From contig JAGWIL010000105.1 in NCBI GenBank assembly GCA_028866335.1, positions 1 to 6,097 on the forward strand: 6,097 bases of DNA, written 5' to 3'. The notes under the pieces are model-generated. The model did no database searches and had not been told where the DNA came from. It worked only from the letters and a program-made list of their open reading frames with translations. Source of the DNA: Rhodospirillales bacterium (lineage in GTDB: Bacteria > Pseudomonadota > Alphaproteobacteria > Acetobacterales > Acetobacteraceae). Numbering within the stretch: position 1 is the first letter of the stretch; every line of letters starts with the position of its first letter. Of this stretch, positions 1 through 6,097 are shown one piece after another. A program made the position numbers and the translations under genes.

Positions 1-264
1 TTCACCGCCACGCTAATGCTGCGGCTCATGCCCGTTGGCAACAACCTGCTGCTTAACCTCGCGGCGGGCCTCACCTCGGTGCGCATGGTGCCGTTCCTGG
101 CGGCCTCGGCCATCGGTTTCATCCCGCAAACCATCGTCTTCGCCCTGCTCGGCAAGGGCAGCGCGCCAGACCACGCTCATCTGCTGTTGCTGGGCGGTGT
201 TACGTTCCTCATCTCCGCCGTGCTCGGGCTGGTGTTGCTGCGCAGAAACCGCGCAGCTGCATAG
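1..264 (+). CDS. TVP38/TMEM64 (VTT-domain) family membrane protein, C-terminal part
   Basis: The open frame runs in from the left edge in frame 1 and ends at TAG 262-264, giving 87 residues of a protein whose N-terminus lies outside the window. It begins FTATLMLRLMPVGNN, followed by LLNLAAGLTSVRMVPFL and a Gly-Phe-Ile-Pro turn. This matches the second half of the VTT (SNARE-associated, DedA-like) domain: an Arg-Leu-x-Pro motif, then an Asn-x-x-Ala-Gly loop, then Gly-x-x-Pro before a hydrophobic segment. Residues about 59-80 form a last transmembrane helix, ending in the basic tail RRNRAAA. The family sits in the inner membrane; relatives are linked to lipid scrambling or transport and to envelope homeostasis, but no specific substrate can be assigned here. 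It converges on the GT4 gene with only 4 bases between the stops. Family assignment is fairly secure; function is not. Confidence 0.8.
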   Translation, partial: FTATLMLRLMPVGNNLLLNLAAGLTSVRMVPFLAASAIGFIPQTIVFALLGKGSAPDHAHLLLLGGVTFLISAVLGLVLLRRNRAAA

Positions 265-268
265 GCTT

Positions 269-1540
269 TTATGCCGCTGCCAGGCCAGCTTTCTCATAGG
301 CCGCAAGGTAGCGCTGCACCATCGCCGCGCGCGGCTCCGGCGGGGTGATGCCTGCCGCCAGCGTCTCCCACAACCCATCTTCGGTTGCCGCACGGCGCAT
401 GGTTTCGGCCAAAGCGCGGGCATCGCCCAGCTCAAACAGCAGCCCGTCCTTGCCATGGGTCACGCGCTCCGCCGGGCCACCCTTGTTGGAGGCAATAACG
501 GGCCGCCCGAAATGCCAGGCCTCTGAAATCACCAGGCAGAAAATCTCCCACCAGATGGAGGGCACCACCACCCAATCCACCCGCGCCATGCGCGCGCCAA
601 GCTGGCCGTGGGGGTAGCCACCATTAAAACTCACCCGCCTCTCGGCTGGCGGGCGAGCAGCTTCCTCGGCCAGAAACTCTTCAATCTCTTTTCGCCGTGC
701 TGGCGTTGCGAATTGAATATTCTCGCCGTTGATCTCGACCGCGAAATCCTCAAACCCTTCGGCGCGCAGCAGGTTCACCGCCTCCAGCAGCACATGCAGG
801 CCCTTCACATCCACCATCTGCCCAAAGAAGCCGAAACGGTTACGCCTTGCGGGCGTGGTTACCTGCGCGGGCAACTTCGGCATTTGCAAACCGTTTGGCA
901 CATGCACAAATTTTTCCGCGTCCAGCCCCCAGCGCGTGTAGAATTCGATCATGAAGCGGCTGGGCACAGTGAATAAATCCACCACTTGTAAATGCGCCTT
1001 CATCCATTGCTCGCGCAGAAAATATTCTTCGGGGCTGAGATGTGGCTGGCATTGGTGGCAGCGAACCTGGCTTGCCTGCTCGCATAACGAGCCATCGGCT
1101 TTGCGCAGCATATGCCCATCGGCCGCACAAATGGCCATGAACTCATGCGCCGTGAACACAATCCGCACATCCGGCAATGTTTTGCGCGTCAGTGTCAGGT
1201 AATCGATCCCGTAGGCCATGAAATGATGAAAATGCACCACGTCCGGGCTAATGCGTTTCAGGAACTCAGCAAACGCCTCCGCCTGCAAGGGCAGCGGCAT
1301 TTTATGCCAGTTGTAATCGTAGTCATGCGAAAGAAACAGAAACTCGTTGTCGCGCTGGTCAAAACCGGTGATGCGTGCACCGTTTTTGAACATGGCCGGC
1401 GAGTTATAATCCGCCGAGCAAAGCAGTACCGGCTCCACACCCGGCACGGCTTTCAGCCCCTGGAACAACTCATGCGCCATTTGCTGAGAGCCGCCGCGCA
1501 CCAGCTCCGGATGATACATGGCGACGATCAGAATTTTCAC
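269..1540 (-). CDS. Glycosyltransferase family 4 (GT-B fold)
   Basis: This is a 423-residue, complete, cytoplasmic or membrane-associated retaining glycosyltransferase that probably adds a sugar to a surface glycan; donor and acceptor cannot be read from sequence. The N-terminal Rossmann domain (about 1-210) has a Gly-Gly-Ser loop at 16-18 and TAHEF at 130-134. The C-terminal domain starts near RFGFFGQMVDVKG (235-247), where K246 is a likely donor-phosphate contact. It contains the GT4 E-x7-E motif, E332 and E340 within PSIWWEIFCLVISEA, followed by GRPVIASNKGG. Four cysteines (138, 153, 161, 164) cluster in the N-terminal domain. The start is GTG at 1540-1538, with GGAGG at 1552-1548 and a 7-base spacer. 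It shares GTGA with the stop of the upstream GT2 gene, so the two are probably translationally coupled. Length is normal for the family, and no damage is visible. Confidence 0.9.
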   Translation of the reverse strand: MKILIVAMYHPELVRGGSQQMAHELFQGLKAVPGVEPVLLCSADYNSPAMFKNGARITGFDQRDNEFLFLSHDYDYNWHKMPLPLQAEAFAEFLKRISPDVVHFHHFMAYGIDYLTLTRKTLPDVRIVFTAHEFMAICAADGHMLRKADGSLCEQASQVRCHQCQPHLSPEEYFLREQWMKAHLQVVDLFTVPSRFMIEFYTRWGLDAEKFVHVPNGLQMPKLPAQVTTPARRNRFGFFGQMVDVKGLHVLLEAVNLLRAEGFEDFAVEINGENIQFATPARRKEIEEFLAEEAARPPAERRVSFNGGYPHGQLGARMARVDWVVVPSIWWEIFCLVISEAWHFGRPVIASNKGGPAERVTHGKDGLLFELGDARALAETMRRAATEDGLWETLAAGITPPEPRAAMVQRYLAAYEKAGLAAA

Positions 1541-3162
1541 AGCCCCGCCTCCGCCAACGCCGGATGCGTGGGTGCCGGGCCAAGCAATGCTGCCTTCACC
1601 GGCTCCATCCAGCTATGGGTGAACAGCCAGCGGTTCACCGCCAAAGCCCCTTCATGCACCATCTGGCGCGGGCTGCTTTTGCCTTCCAGGTGATACAGTC
1701 GCAAATCCGCCAGCCAGGCCGGGCGCCCGGCCTCCAGGCTGCGCAGGCATAAATCCGCATCCTCGTAATGGCTAAAGATATAGTCTTGCGAAAACCCTTC
1801 CAGCTCCTCAAACCATTCGCGGCTCATGGAGATGAACGCGCCGGAAACCGCCGGCACCGGGCGCGGGCGCAGCAAGCCAGCATCCTGGGGCGGCGCGCCC
1901 TTGCCGTAATGCTCCACGCGCAGAATGGTCTCATCCTCTTTCTGCCCCAGCACAAAGCCCGGCATCGTATCGGCTTCAAAATACATGCCCGTATGCATCA
2001 GCGAACCATCGGTATAATAAAGTGCCGCGCCGAAAATATCTGTGCGCGCGGCCGGCAAGTCTTTAACCTGCGCCAGATGGCGGCGGGCAAAATCCAGCTC
2101 TTTGGGAAACACATCCGGGTTCATGAACACCAACCGGCGGCTGCGCGCATGTGCCGCACCCAGATTATTCGCCGCTGCCAACCCGGCATTCGCCCCCAGC
2201 AGAATCAACGTGATGTCCAGCCCATAGGCAAGCTGCGCGACGGCGGCTTCCTTCAGCAGAATCTCCGCCAAAGCCTGGCTGTTGCACACATAAATAAACT
2301 CGTAATCCTGCACCCCCGGCTGTTTTGAAAACAATGCCTGCTGCAAGGCCAGATAATTCGGTTTGCCGTAAAGGCACACAATCACCGAGGCCTTCGGCAC
2401 CCGCCCGGCACAGTGAAACCGTTCAACATAAGGCGCGCTCACCGCCTTGCGGGTCAGCATCTGGCTGAAATCGACAAGCTGTGTGCCAATCGCCCGGTCA
2501 ATGGAGGAAACCGTATTGAAATAGGCGGGGCCTGGATATTGCGCGCTGGCCAGATGGTTCAATACCGTGTCACGCAGCTCAGCATCTTCCTGCAATTCAA
2601 TGTTCAAGATCAGGATCAACTGCGCGCCGGATTTAAGCCGCATCACCACATTGCATTTGCCGCTGGGCAGGCGCTGCCCGGCATAAATGAAACCCCAGAA
2701 GCCCAGCGCGTGCGGCGTGTTCAACGCGGCGACCTTATCAGCATCCGGCCTGCGCACCCGCGCCAGACCAGTGGCTGAAAACGCAACCGACCAGCCCGCC
2801 ACGTAAAGCTCCACACTGTCCAGCCGGTCCAGCGAGTCATTCATCCAACCGGCAATGAACAATCCGCCCGCGCTGGAAAGCCTTATCGTATCCACCGCAC
2901 CAAGCGGCGCGTGCGGCGCTTCGCCGGTGCTGCCCGGCCGGGCGGTGATGATGATCTTGTCGCGCGGCAAATCCCGTGGCGCCATGGCCAGCCTGCCCTC
3001 GGCGCGGCCATATTGCTCGTAATGCTCCCTGGCGGAGCGGAATTTGCCTTCCGCCACCGCCATCAGAACATCAGGGTTCAGGCGAAGGTAAGTCTCTTCG
3101 TCGAATTCCGGCAGCGGCGCGGGTGGCGTTTTCTTGGTCCGGCCCGTCGTTTGGTCATCCAT
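1537..3162 (-). CDS. Multidomain glycosyltransferase family 2 (GT-A fold)
   Basis: This is a 541-residue protein from the ATG at 3162. It likely transfers a sugar from a nucleotide donor to a growing surface polysaccharide; specificity is unknown. Three parts are visible. Residues 20-57 are a short module with YLRLNPDV, HYEQYG and AEGR. Residues about 91-190 are a beta-rich region with GLFIAGWMND and tryptophan/aromatic positions that I cannot name. Residues about 257-490 are the GT2 catalytic domain, with ASVIVCLYG at 258-266, MNPDV at 347-351 (the DXD position, Asn-Pro-Asp as in many rhamnosyltransferase-like GT2s), VSGAF at 439-443 and HYEDADLCLR at 465-474 carrying the likely catalytic acidic pair. 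There is no signal peptide or membrane segment. A GTG 12 bases upstream (3174) is in frame but overlaps the Shine-Dalgarno sequence, so I prefer the ATG. Its stop overlaps the GT4 start (GTGA), which suggests the two act in the same pathway. Confidence 0.88.
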   Translation of the reverse strand: MDDQTTGRTKKTPPAPLPEFDEETYLRLNPDVLMAVAEGKFRSAREHYEQYGRAEGRLAMAPRDLPRDKIIITARPGSTGEAPHAPLGAVDTIRLSSAGGLFIAGWMNDSLDRLDSVELYVAGWSVAFSATGLARVRRPDADKVAALNTPHALGFWGFIYAGQRLPSGKCNVVMRLKSGAQLILILNIELQEDAELRDTVLNHLASAQYPGPAYFNTVSSIDRAIGTQLVDFSQMLTRKAVSAPYVERFHCAGRVPKASVIVCLYGKPNYLALQQALFSKQPGVQDYEFIYVCNSQALAEILLKEAAVAQLAYGLDITLILLGANAGLAAANNLGAAHARSRRLVFMNPDVFPKELDFARRHLAQVKDLPAARTDIFGAALYYTDGSLMHTGMYFEADTMPGFVLGQKEDETILRVEHYGKGAPPQDAGLLRPRPVPAVSGAFISMSREWFEELEGFSQDYIFSHYEDADLCLRSLEAGRPAWLADLRLYHLEGKSSPRQMVHEGALAVNRWLFTHSWMEPVKAALLGPAPTHPALAEAGL

Positions 3163-3167
3163 GCCAC

Positions 3168-3172
3168 CCTCC
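3168..3172 (-). promoter_or_regulatory. Ribosome binding site deciding the GT2 start
   Basis: On the minus strand GGAGG is followed by the five bases GTGGC and then ATG (3162-3160). This is near-ideal spacing for the ATG start. The alternative in-frame GTG at 3174 begins two bases upstream of this motif, so it would place the Shine-Dalgarno inside the coding sequence. It has only a weak G-run of its own. Confidence 0.75.
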
Positions 3173-3238
3173 ACATAGCCCCGCTTGCCCCAGGCCAGAG
3201 GCTAACTTTATCACGCACCCGGCACAAGCCGCTGTGTT

Positions 3239-3670
3239 TTATGGCTTAGGCCGCTTAACCTCGTTCAAAAACCCGCCAACATCGCCAGCCTCGTCGAATG
3301 TGAACGCACAAGGCAGAATCGAGCCACGTTCAACGGGGTAGTGAAGATTGCTCAACGCCAGATAAATGCCGCCAGGGGCCAGCGTTACTGTCTGCATCGC
3401 CGGAATCACAAGCTGGGTCAGGGGTTTGCCGTCCTTACCCATCAACACCGTGTTGTCGGCATCCGGGCAGCTCCAGGCGCTCAGCACATCCTGGGTCGGG
3501 CCATCGTTATGGATCTGGATAAACCCCTCGGTGGTATTCTGCTTGCCCACAGCCTGCCACACAGCGCCGTTATCCACCCGGATATTCATAACCGGCGTGG
3601 TGGTGGCGGCAAAAGCAGGGGCAGCGCCAAGCAGCAAAGGGGCAGCCAGCATCAAATCACGAAGCTTCAT
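3239..3670 (-). CDS. PCuAC-like periplasmic protein lacking canonical copper ligands
   Basis: This is a 143-residue protein with a clear Sec signal peptide: MKLRD, a hydrophobic run, then Ala-Phe-Ala at 19-21, giving likely cleavage after residue 21 and a mature domain of about 122 residues. The mature part has the cupredoxin-like layout of the PCuAC (formerly DUF461) family: a GFIQIHNDGP strand (49-58), a central segment with VIPAMQTVTLAPGG (88-101) matching the family's proline-aromatic/Ala-Gly-Gly turn region, and NLHYPVERG (108-116). Canonical members bind Cu(I) through an H(M)x10Mx21HxM motif and deliver it to cytochrome oxidase. Here the final H-x-M aligns to Tyr103-Leu-Ala105 and the first His is not evident. 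Two cysteines (68 and 121) may form a disulfide. The start ATG overlaps the GST stop as ATGA with only a weak ribosome site, implying translational coupling. Family fairly likely; copper chaperone function doubtful. Confidence 0.7.
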   Translation of the reverse strand: MKLRDLMLAAPLLLGAAPAFAATTTPVMNIRVDNGAVWQAVGKQNTTEGFIQIHNDGPTQDVLSAWSCPDADNTVLMGKDGKPLTQLVIPAMQTVTLAPGGIYLALSNLHYPVERGSILPCAFTFDEAGDVGGFLNEVKRPKP

Positions 3671-4326
3671 GCAAGACTTTCATATTTCTCAAGTTGCCAG
3701 GATTGGGGTTCTTTTGCCGCGATATCATACCATTCGGCAACCAGGGGGTGCGCGCGCACGGCATCGCAATAGGCTTTCGCGGGCGCGGAAAGCGGCGGCG
3801 CGTACGTTAAAAGCCGCGCCACAACCGGGGCATACATGGCATCCGCCGCGTTAAATACCGCCCCGAACAGATACGGCCCGCTTGCACCAAATGCCGCCCG
3901 CGTCTGTTCCCAAATCACCTCAATCCGCGCGATATCCGCCAGGCTTTCCTGGTTCTGCCCCAGCCCGGCATAATCCGCCCGGCCGAGGTTCATCGGCATG
4001 GCCAGGCGCAAGCCCCTGAAGCCTGAATGCATCTCCGCGGCGATAGAGCGTGCCCGCGCCTTGGCCACACGGTCAGCGGGCCACAAAGCGGGGTTTATCT
4101 CCGCGCAATATTCCGCGATGGCGAGGCTTTCCCAAATCTCCGCCCCGTCATGCTCCAGATACGGCACCAGCCCGCTGGGTGAAACCTTCTTCACCTCCGG
4201 CGAACTGCCCCCGGCCAGCGGCACAAAAACTTCCTCGGCCTGCAACCCGGCCAGCCGCACCAGCAGCCAGCCGCGCAGAGACCAGGACGAATACCGTGCC
4301 GTACCCAGATAAAGCTTCGCCGCCAT
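3667..4326 (-). CDS. Glutathione S-transferase family protein
   Basis: This is a 219-residue cytosolic GST-like protein. The N-terminal thioredoxin-fold domain (1 to about 80) has LYLGTARYSSWSLRG, where the Ser-Ser-Trp-Ser run at 13-16 supplies the likely catalytic serine. Next come SPSGLVPYLEHDG (49-61), whose Val-Pro is the conserved cis-proline, and IWESLAIAEY (64-73), whose Glu-Ser contacts the glutathione gamma-glutamyl group. The all-alpha C-terminal domain has RSIAAEMHSGFRGLR (93-107), PMNL (111-114) and ADAMYAPVVARLLTY (161-175). This resembles the bacterial GST group with the EMHSGF signature; the substrate is unknown, and roles in detoxification or dechlorination cannot be separated. 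The reading frame stays open upstream to 4980, opposite folP, but family length and the GGAGG site fix the ATG at 4326. It is the first gene of a leftward unit, divergent from folP, and its stop overlaps the PCuAC-like start. Confidence 0.9.
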   Translation of the reverse strand: MAAKLYLGTARYSSWSLRGWLLVRLAGLQAEEVFVPLAGGSSPEVKKVSPSGLVPYLEHDGAEIWESLAIAEYCAEINPALWPADRVAKARARSIAAEMHSGFRGLRLAMPMNLGRADYAGLGQNQESLADIARIEVIWEQTRAAFGASGPYLFGAVFNAADAMYAPVVARLLTYAPPLSAPAKAYCDAVRAHPLVAEWYDIAAKEPQSWQLEKYESLA

Positions 4327-4332
4327 GCCATG

Positions 4333-4337
4333 CCTCC
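4333..4337 (-). promoter_or_regulatory. Ribosome binding site deciding the GST start
   Basis: Minus-strand GGAGG lies six bases upstream of the ATG at 4326-4324, which starts MAAKLYLG, the usual beginning of a GST thioredoxin fold. It rules out the much longer open frame that continues through folP on the opposite strand. Confidence 0.75.
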
Positions 4338-4346
4338 GTGCAGCAT

Positions 4347-4352
4347 CTATAG
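4347..4352. promoter_or_regulatory. Possible shared symmetric -10 element in the folP/GST divergent region
   Basis: The perfect palindrome CTATAG is the only AT-rich spot in the 58 bases between the two divergent start codons. Read rightward it gives TATAGC and leftward TATAGA, each a 4-of-6 match to a sigma-70 -10 box. Leaders of roughly 25 bases to folP and 15 to the GST would follow. I see no good -35 hexamer at the right distance in either direction, so this is a weak prediction. The real promoters could lie inside the coding sequences. Confidence 0.25.
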
Positions 4353-4374
4353 CCCCGGCACCGCGCCGCATGAT

Positions 4375-4379
4375 AGAGG
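4375..4379 (+). promoter_or_regulatory. Ribosome binding site deciding the folP start
   Basis: AGAGG, with a further GGG at 4381-4383, sits five bases before the ATG at 4385. The upstream in-frame ATGs at 4325 and 4370 have no purine-rich site in front of them. Residues encoded before 4385 do not look like the start of a dihydropteroate synthase. Confidence 0.65.
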
Positions 4380-4384
4380 CGGGT

Positions 4385-5227
4385 ATGGCGCTTAACGTGA
4401 AGGAATGGGCCGGGCTGCGGCTGAACCGGCCTTTGGTGATGGGGATTCTGAACGTCACCCCGGACTCATTTTCCGATGGCGGGCAGCATTTCGCGCCCGA
4501 AGCCGCCATCGCCGCGGGGCAGAGAATGCTGGCCGAGGGTGCTGATATTCTGGACATTGGCGGGGAGAGCACCCGCCCAAATGCCACACCCATGTCAGCC
4601 GCAACAGAAATTGAGCGTATCACCCCTGTCATCCGCCCCCTGGCCGCCGAGGGTGCAGTAATTTCCATAGACACCCGTAACGCCGAAACCATGGCGGCGG
4701 GGCTGGCGGCGGGCGGCAGAATCGTAAACGACATTTCCGGCCTGCGGCACGACCCCGCCGCCCTGCCCTTGCTGGCGCGGCTCGCCTGCCCGGTGGTGCT
4801 GATGCATATGCGCGGCACGCCGGAAACCATGAGCAGCCTCGCCACATATAAAAACGTCGCGGCGGAGGTGGCCGCCGAACTCACCGCCCTGCGGGATGCA
4901 GCACTGGCGGCGGGGGTAAGGCCGGAACATATCTGCCTGGACCCTGGAATCGGCTTTGCCAAGCGCGGCGCGCAGAACATCGCCTTGCTTCAGGGCCTGC
5001 AACCTTTGGCCGCCCTCGGCCACCCGCTGCTCATCGGGCTTTCCCGCAAGCATTTTCTGGGCGAGATTTCCGGCGAAACCATCGCCCTGCAGCGTGGCCC
5101 GGAGAGCCTGGCCGGGGCAATCTATGCCTGCACGCAAGGGGCGCATATATTGCGGGTGCACGACGTGGCCGGAACCGTGAAAGCCCTGCGGGTTTGGCAA
5201 AAATTGACTGAGAGAGATGATGGATAA
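4385..5227 (+). CDS. folP: Dihydropteroate synthase
   Basis: This enzyme condenses 6-hydroxymethyl-7,8-dihydropterin diphosphate with p-aminobenzoate to give dihydropteroate in cytosolic folate synthesis; it is the sulfonamide target. The 280-residue protein from ATG 4385 is typical in length, and all landmark motifs of the TIM barrel are present. They are [13 protein letters not shown] (21-33, N23 binding metal/diphosphate), [11 protein letters not shown] (55-65), SIDTRNAE (94-101), VNDISGL (114-120), LMHMRGTP (139-146), [10 protein letters not shown] (184-193), GLSRKHFLG (218-226, R221 and K222) and LRVHDVAG (256-263). The substrate-loop Phe and Pro positions often altered in sulfonamide resistance look wild type (Phe29 of DSFS, Pro65 of STRP). 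It overlaps glmM by 8 bases, the order seen in many proteobacteria. Upstream it faces the divergent GST gene rather than ftsH, its common partner elsewhere. Confidence 0.97.
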   Translation: MALNVKEWAGLRLNRPLVMGILNVTPDSFSDGGQHFAPEAAIAAGQRMLAEGADILDIGGESTRPNATPMSAATEIERITPVIRPLAAEGAVISIDTRNAETMAAGLAAGGRIVNDISGLRHDPAALPLLARLACPVVLMHMRGTPETMSSLATYKNVAAEVAAELTALRDAALAAGVRPEHICLDPGIGFAKRGAQNIALLQGLQPLAALGHPLLIGLSRKHFLGEISGETIALQRGPESLAGAIYACTQGAHILRVHDVAGTVKALRVWQKLTERDDG

Positions 5228-6097
5228 AAAGCCCCACCGCCGCCTGTTCGGCACAGACGGGATTCGCGGCACCGCCAACACCGCGCCGATGACCGCCGAG
5301 ATCGCGCTCAAGCTCGGCCAGGCCGCCGGGCTGCTGTTCACCAGGGGCAATCACCGGCACCGGGTGATCATCGGCAAGGACACACGGCTTTCCGGCTATA
5401 TGCTGGAACCAGCCCTCACAGCTGGCTTCATCTCAGCGGGCATGAACGTCACCATCGCGGGCCCTTTGCCCACACCCGCCATCGCCATGCTCACGCGCTC
5501 CCTGCGGCTGGATCTCGGGGTGGTCATCTCCGCCTCGCACAACCCGTATGAGGATAACGGCATCAAGCTGTTCGGGCCGGATGGGGCAAAATTGTCAGAC
5601 GAAGCGGAGGCCGAGATCGAGGCGCTGATGGCGCAAGACCTCTCCGGCCGCCTGGCCCCGCCCGCAGGGCTTGGCCGCGCCTCGCGGCTGGTGGATGCCG
5701 CCGGGCGCTATATCGAAGCCGCGAAATTCTCGCTGCCGCGCGGACTGCGGCTGGATGGCCTGCGGATTGTGCTGGATTGCGCCCATGGTGCGGCCTACCG
5801 CGTGGCCCCCGCCGCTTTATATGAGCTGGGGGCGGAGGTGATTCCGCTGGGCGTCTCGCCGGACGGATTCAACATCAACCGCGAAGCCGGTTCCACCGCG
5901 CCAAAGGCGCTGTGCGAGGCGGTGCTGGAACACGGTGCGGATATCGGTATCGCGCTGGATGGCGATGCAGACCGGGTGATCATCGCCGATGAGCGTGGCG
6001 AGATTATCGATGGCGACCAGATACTCGGCCTTATCGCGCGGGATATGGCGGAGGCGGGCGCCTTACGCGGCGGCGGCATTGTCGCCACCGTCATGAG
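5220..6097 (+). CDS. glmM: Phosphoglucosamine mutase, N-terminal 292 residues (cut by window end)
   Basis: This enzyme interconverts glucosamine-6-phosphate and glucosamine-1-phosphate, feeding GlmU and UDP-GlcNAc for peptidoglycan and lipid A. It belongs to the alpha-D-phosphohexomutase superfamily. Visible signatures are [13 protein letters not shown] (8-20), the phosphoserine loop [16 protein letters not shown] with catalytic Ser106 (matching the phosphorylated serine of E. coli GlmM), the metal-binding loop LDGDADRV (D247, D249, D251) and the start of the sugar-binding domain GEIIDGDQ (260-267). The family is about 450 residues, so roughly a third, including the phosphate-binding C-terminal domain, lies beyond the edge. 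Two adjacent ATGs (5217 and 5220) are possible. The purine run GAGAG at 5210-5214 gives better spacing to 5220, which I chose; the difference is one residue. It sits in one operon with folP and overlaps its end. Confidence 0.97.
   Translation, partial: MDKKPHRRLFGTDGIRGTANTAPMTAEIALKLGQAAGLLFTRGNHRHRVIIGKDTRLSGYMLEPALTAGFISAGMNVTIAGPLPTPAIAMLTRSLRLDLGVVISASHNPYEDNGIKLFGPDGAKLSDEAEAEIEALMAQDLSGRLAPPAGLGRASRLVDAAGRYIEAAKFSLPRGLRLDGLRIVLDCAHGAAYRVAPAALYELGAEVIPLGVSPDGFNINREAGSTAPKALCEAVLEHGADIGIALDGDADRVIIADERGEIIDGDQILGLIARDMAEAGALRGGGIVATVM

Noticed and set aside
1112..1693. 193-codon plus-strand open frame opposite the GT4 gene
   Set aside because: It is antisense to conserved glycosyltransferase sequence and spans the GT2/GT4 junction. 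Its composition is rich in His/Arg/Gln, as expected of a shadow frame.
1768..2328. 186-codon plus-strand open frame opposite the GT2 catalytic domain
   Set aside because: It lies entirely opposite the conserved GT2 motifs, has no ribosome site of note and shows no family resemblance.
3199..3227. Possible leftward promoter for the glycosyltransferase pair (TTGTGC, 17 bases, TAGCCT)
   Set aside because: The spacing is right but each hexamer matches only three of six consensus bases. This is too weak to list, though the 76-base gap could hold a promoter.
3191..3230. Possible terminator or operator after the PCuAC-like gene (imperfect palindrome around GGCC, and GGC-ACAA-GCC)
   Set aside because: The stems are only 3-5 pairs with mismatches and no following T-run, so no terminator can be supported.
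4325..4384. Earlier in-frame folP starts at 4325 and 4370
   Set aside because: Neither has a Shine-Dalgarno. 4325 would overlap the GST start codon, and the extra residues are unlike dihydropteroate synthases. 4385 has AGAGG at good spacing.
4327..4980. Open-frame extension of the GST gene upstream to 4980, adding about 218 residues opposite folP
   Set aside because: The added sequence is low-complexity Ala/Ser/Arg with no family match. It is antisense to well-conserved folP motifs, and a GGAGG site with a normal GST N-terminus marks the start at 4326.
4595..5350. 251-codon minus-strand open frame across folP and the start of glmM
   Set aside because: It is a shadow of two unmistakable genes in high-GC DNA, where stop codons are rare on the opposite strand. 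The predicted protein has no recognisable motif.

Overview
The window reads as ordinary, gene-dense chromosome of a GC-rich alphaproteobacterium. The high G+C third-position bias and the alphaproteobacterial look of FolP and GlmM support this. An acetic-acid-bacterium relative (Acetobacteraceae, Rhodospirillales) is my best guess from the style of the two glycosyltransferases and the glutathione transferase; that placement is an inference. Seven protein genes fill almost all the sequence, two of them cut by the window edges. I see no tRNA, rRNA, CRISPR array, insertion sequence, integrase or substantial repeat.

Layout. (1) 1-264, plus strand: the C-terminal end of a TVP38/TMEM64 (VTT-domain) membrane protein. 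(2) 269-4326, minus strand: four genes transcribed right to left. First come a glutathione S-transferase-like gene and a periplasmic PCuAC-like gene, joined by an ATGA overlap. After a 76-base gap come a GT2 glycosyltransferase and a GT4 glycosyltransferase, joined by a GTGA overlap. (3) 4327-4384: a 58-base divergent intergenic region. (4) 4385-6097, plus strand: folP (dihydropteroate synthase) and then glmM (phosphoglucosamine mutase, cut by the window end), overlapping by 8 bases.

How the genes work together. folP-glmM is the widely conserved housekeeping pair, one gene for folate synthesis and one for the UDP-GlcNAc branch feeding peptidoglycan and LPS. The two glycosyltransferases are translationally coupled and probably act one after the other on the same surface glycan (LPS, capsule or exopolysaccharide); their sugars cannot be read from sequence. 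The GST/PCuAC pair looks like a stress or metal-handling pair, but the PCuAC-like protein lacks the recognisable copper ligands, so copper delivery should not be assumed.

I found no clearly new multi-gene system. The points most worth a second look are the degenerate PCuAC protein coupled to a GST, the two uncharacterised modules in front of the GT2 domain, the cysteine cluster in the GT4 enzyme, and a palindromic CTATAG in the folP/GST divergent region. Several starts are revised here on ribosome-binding-site evidence (GT2 at 3162, GST at 4326, folP at 4385).
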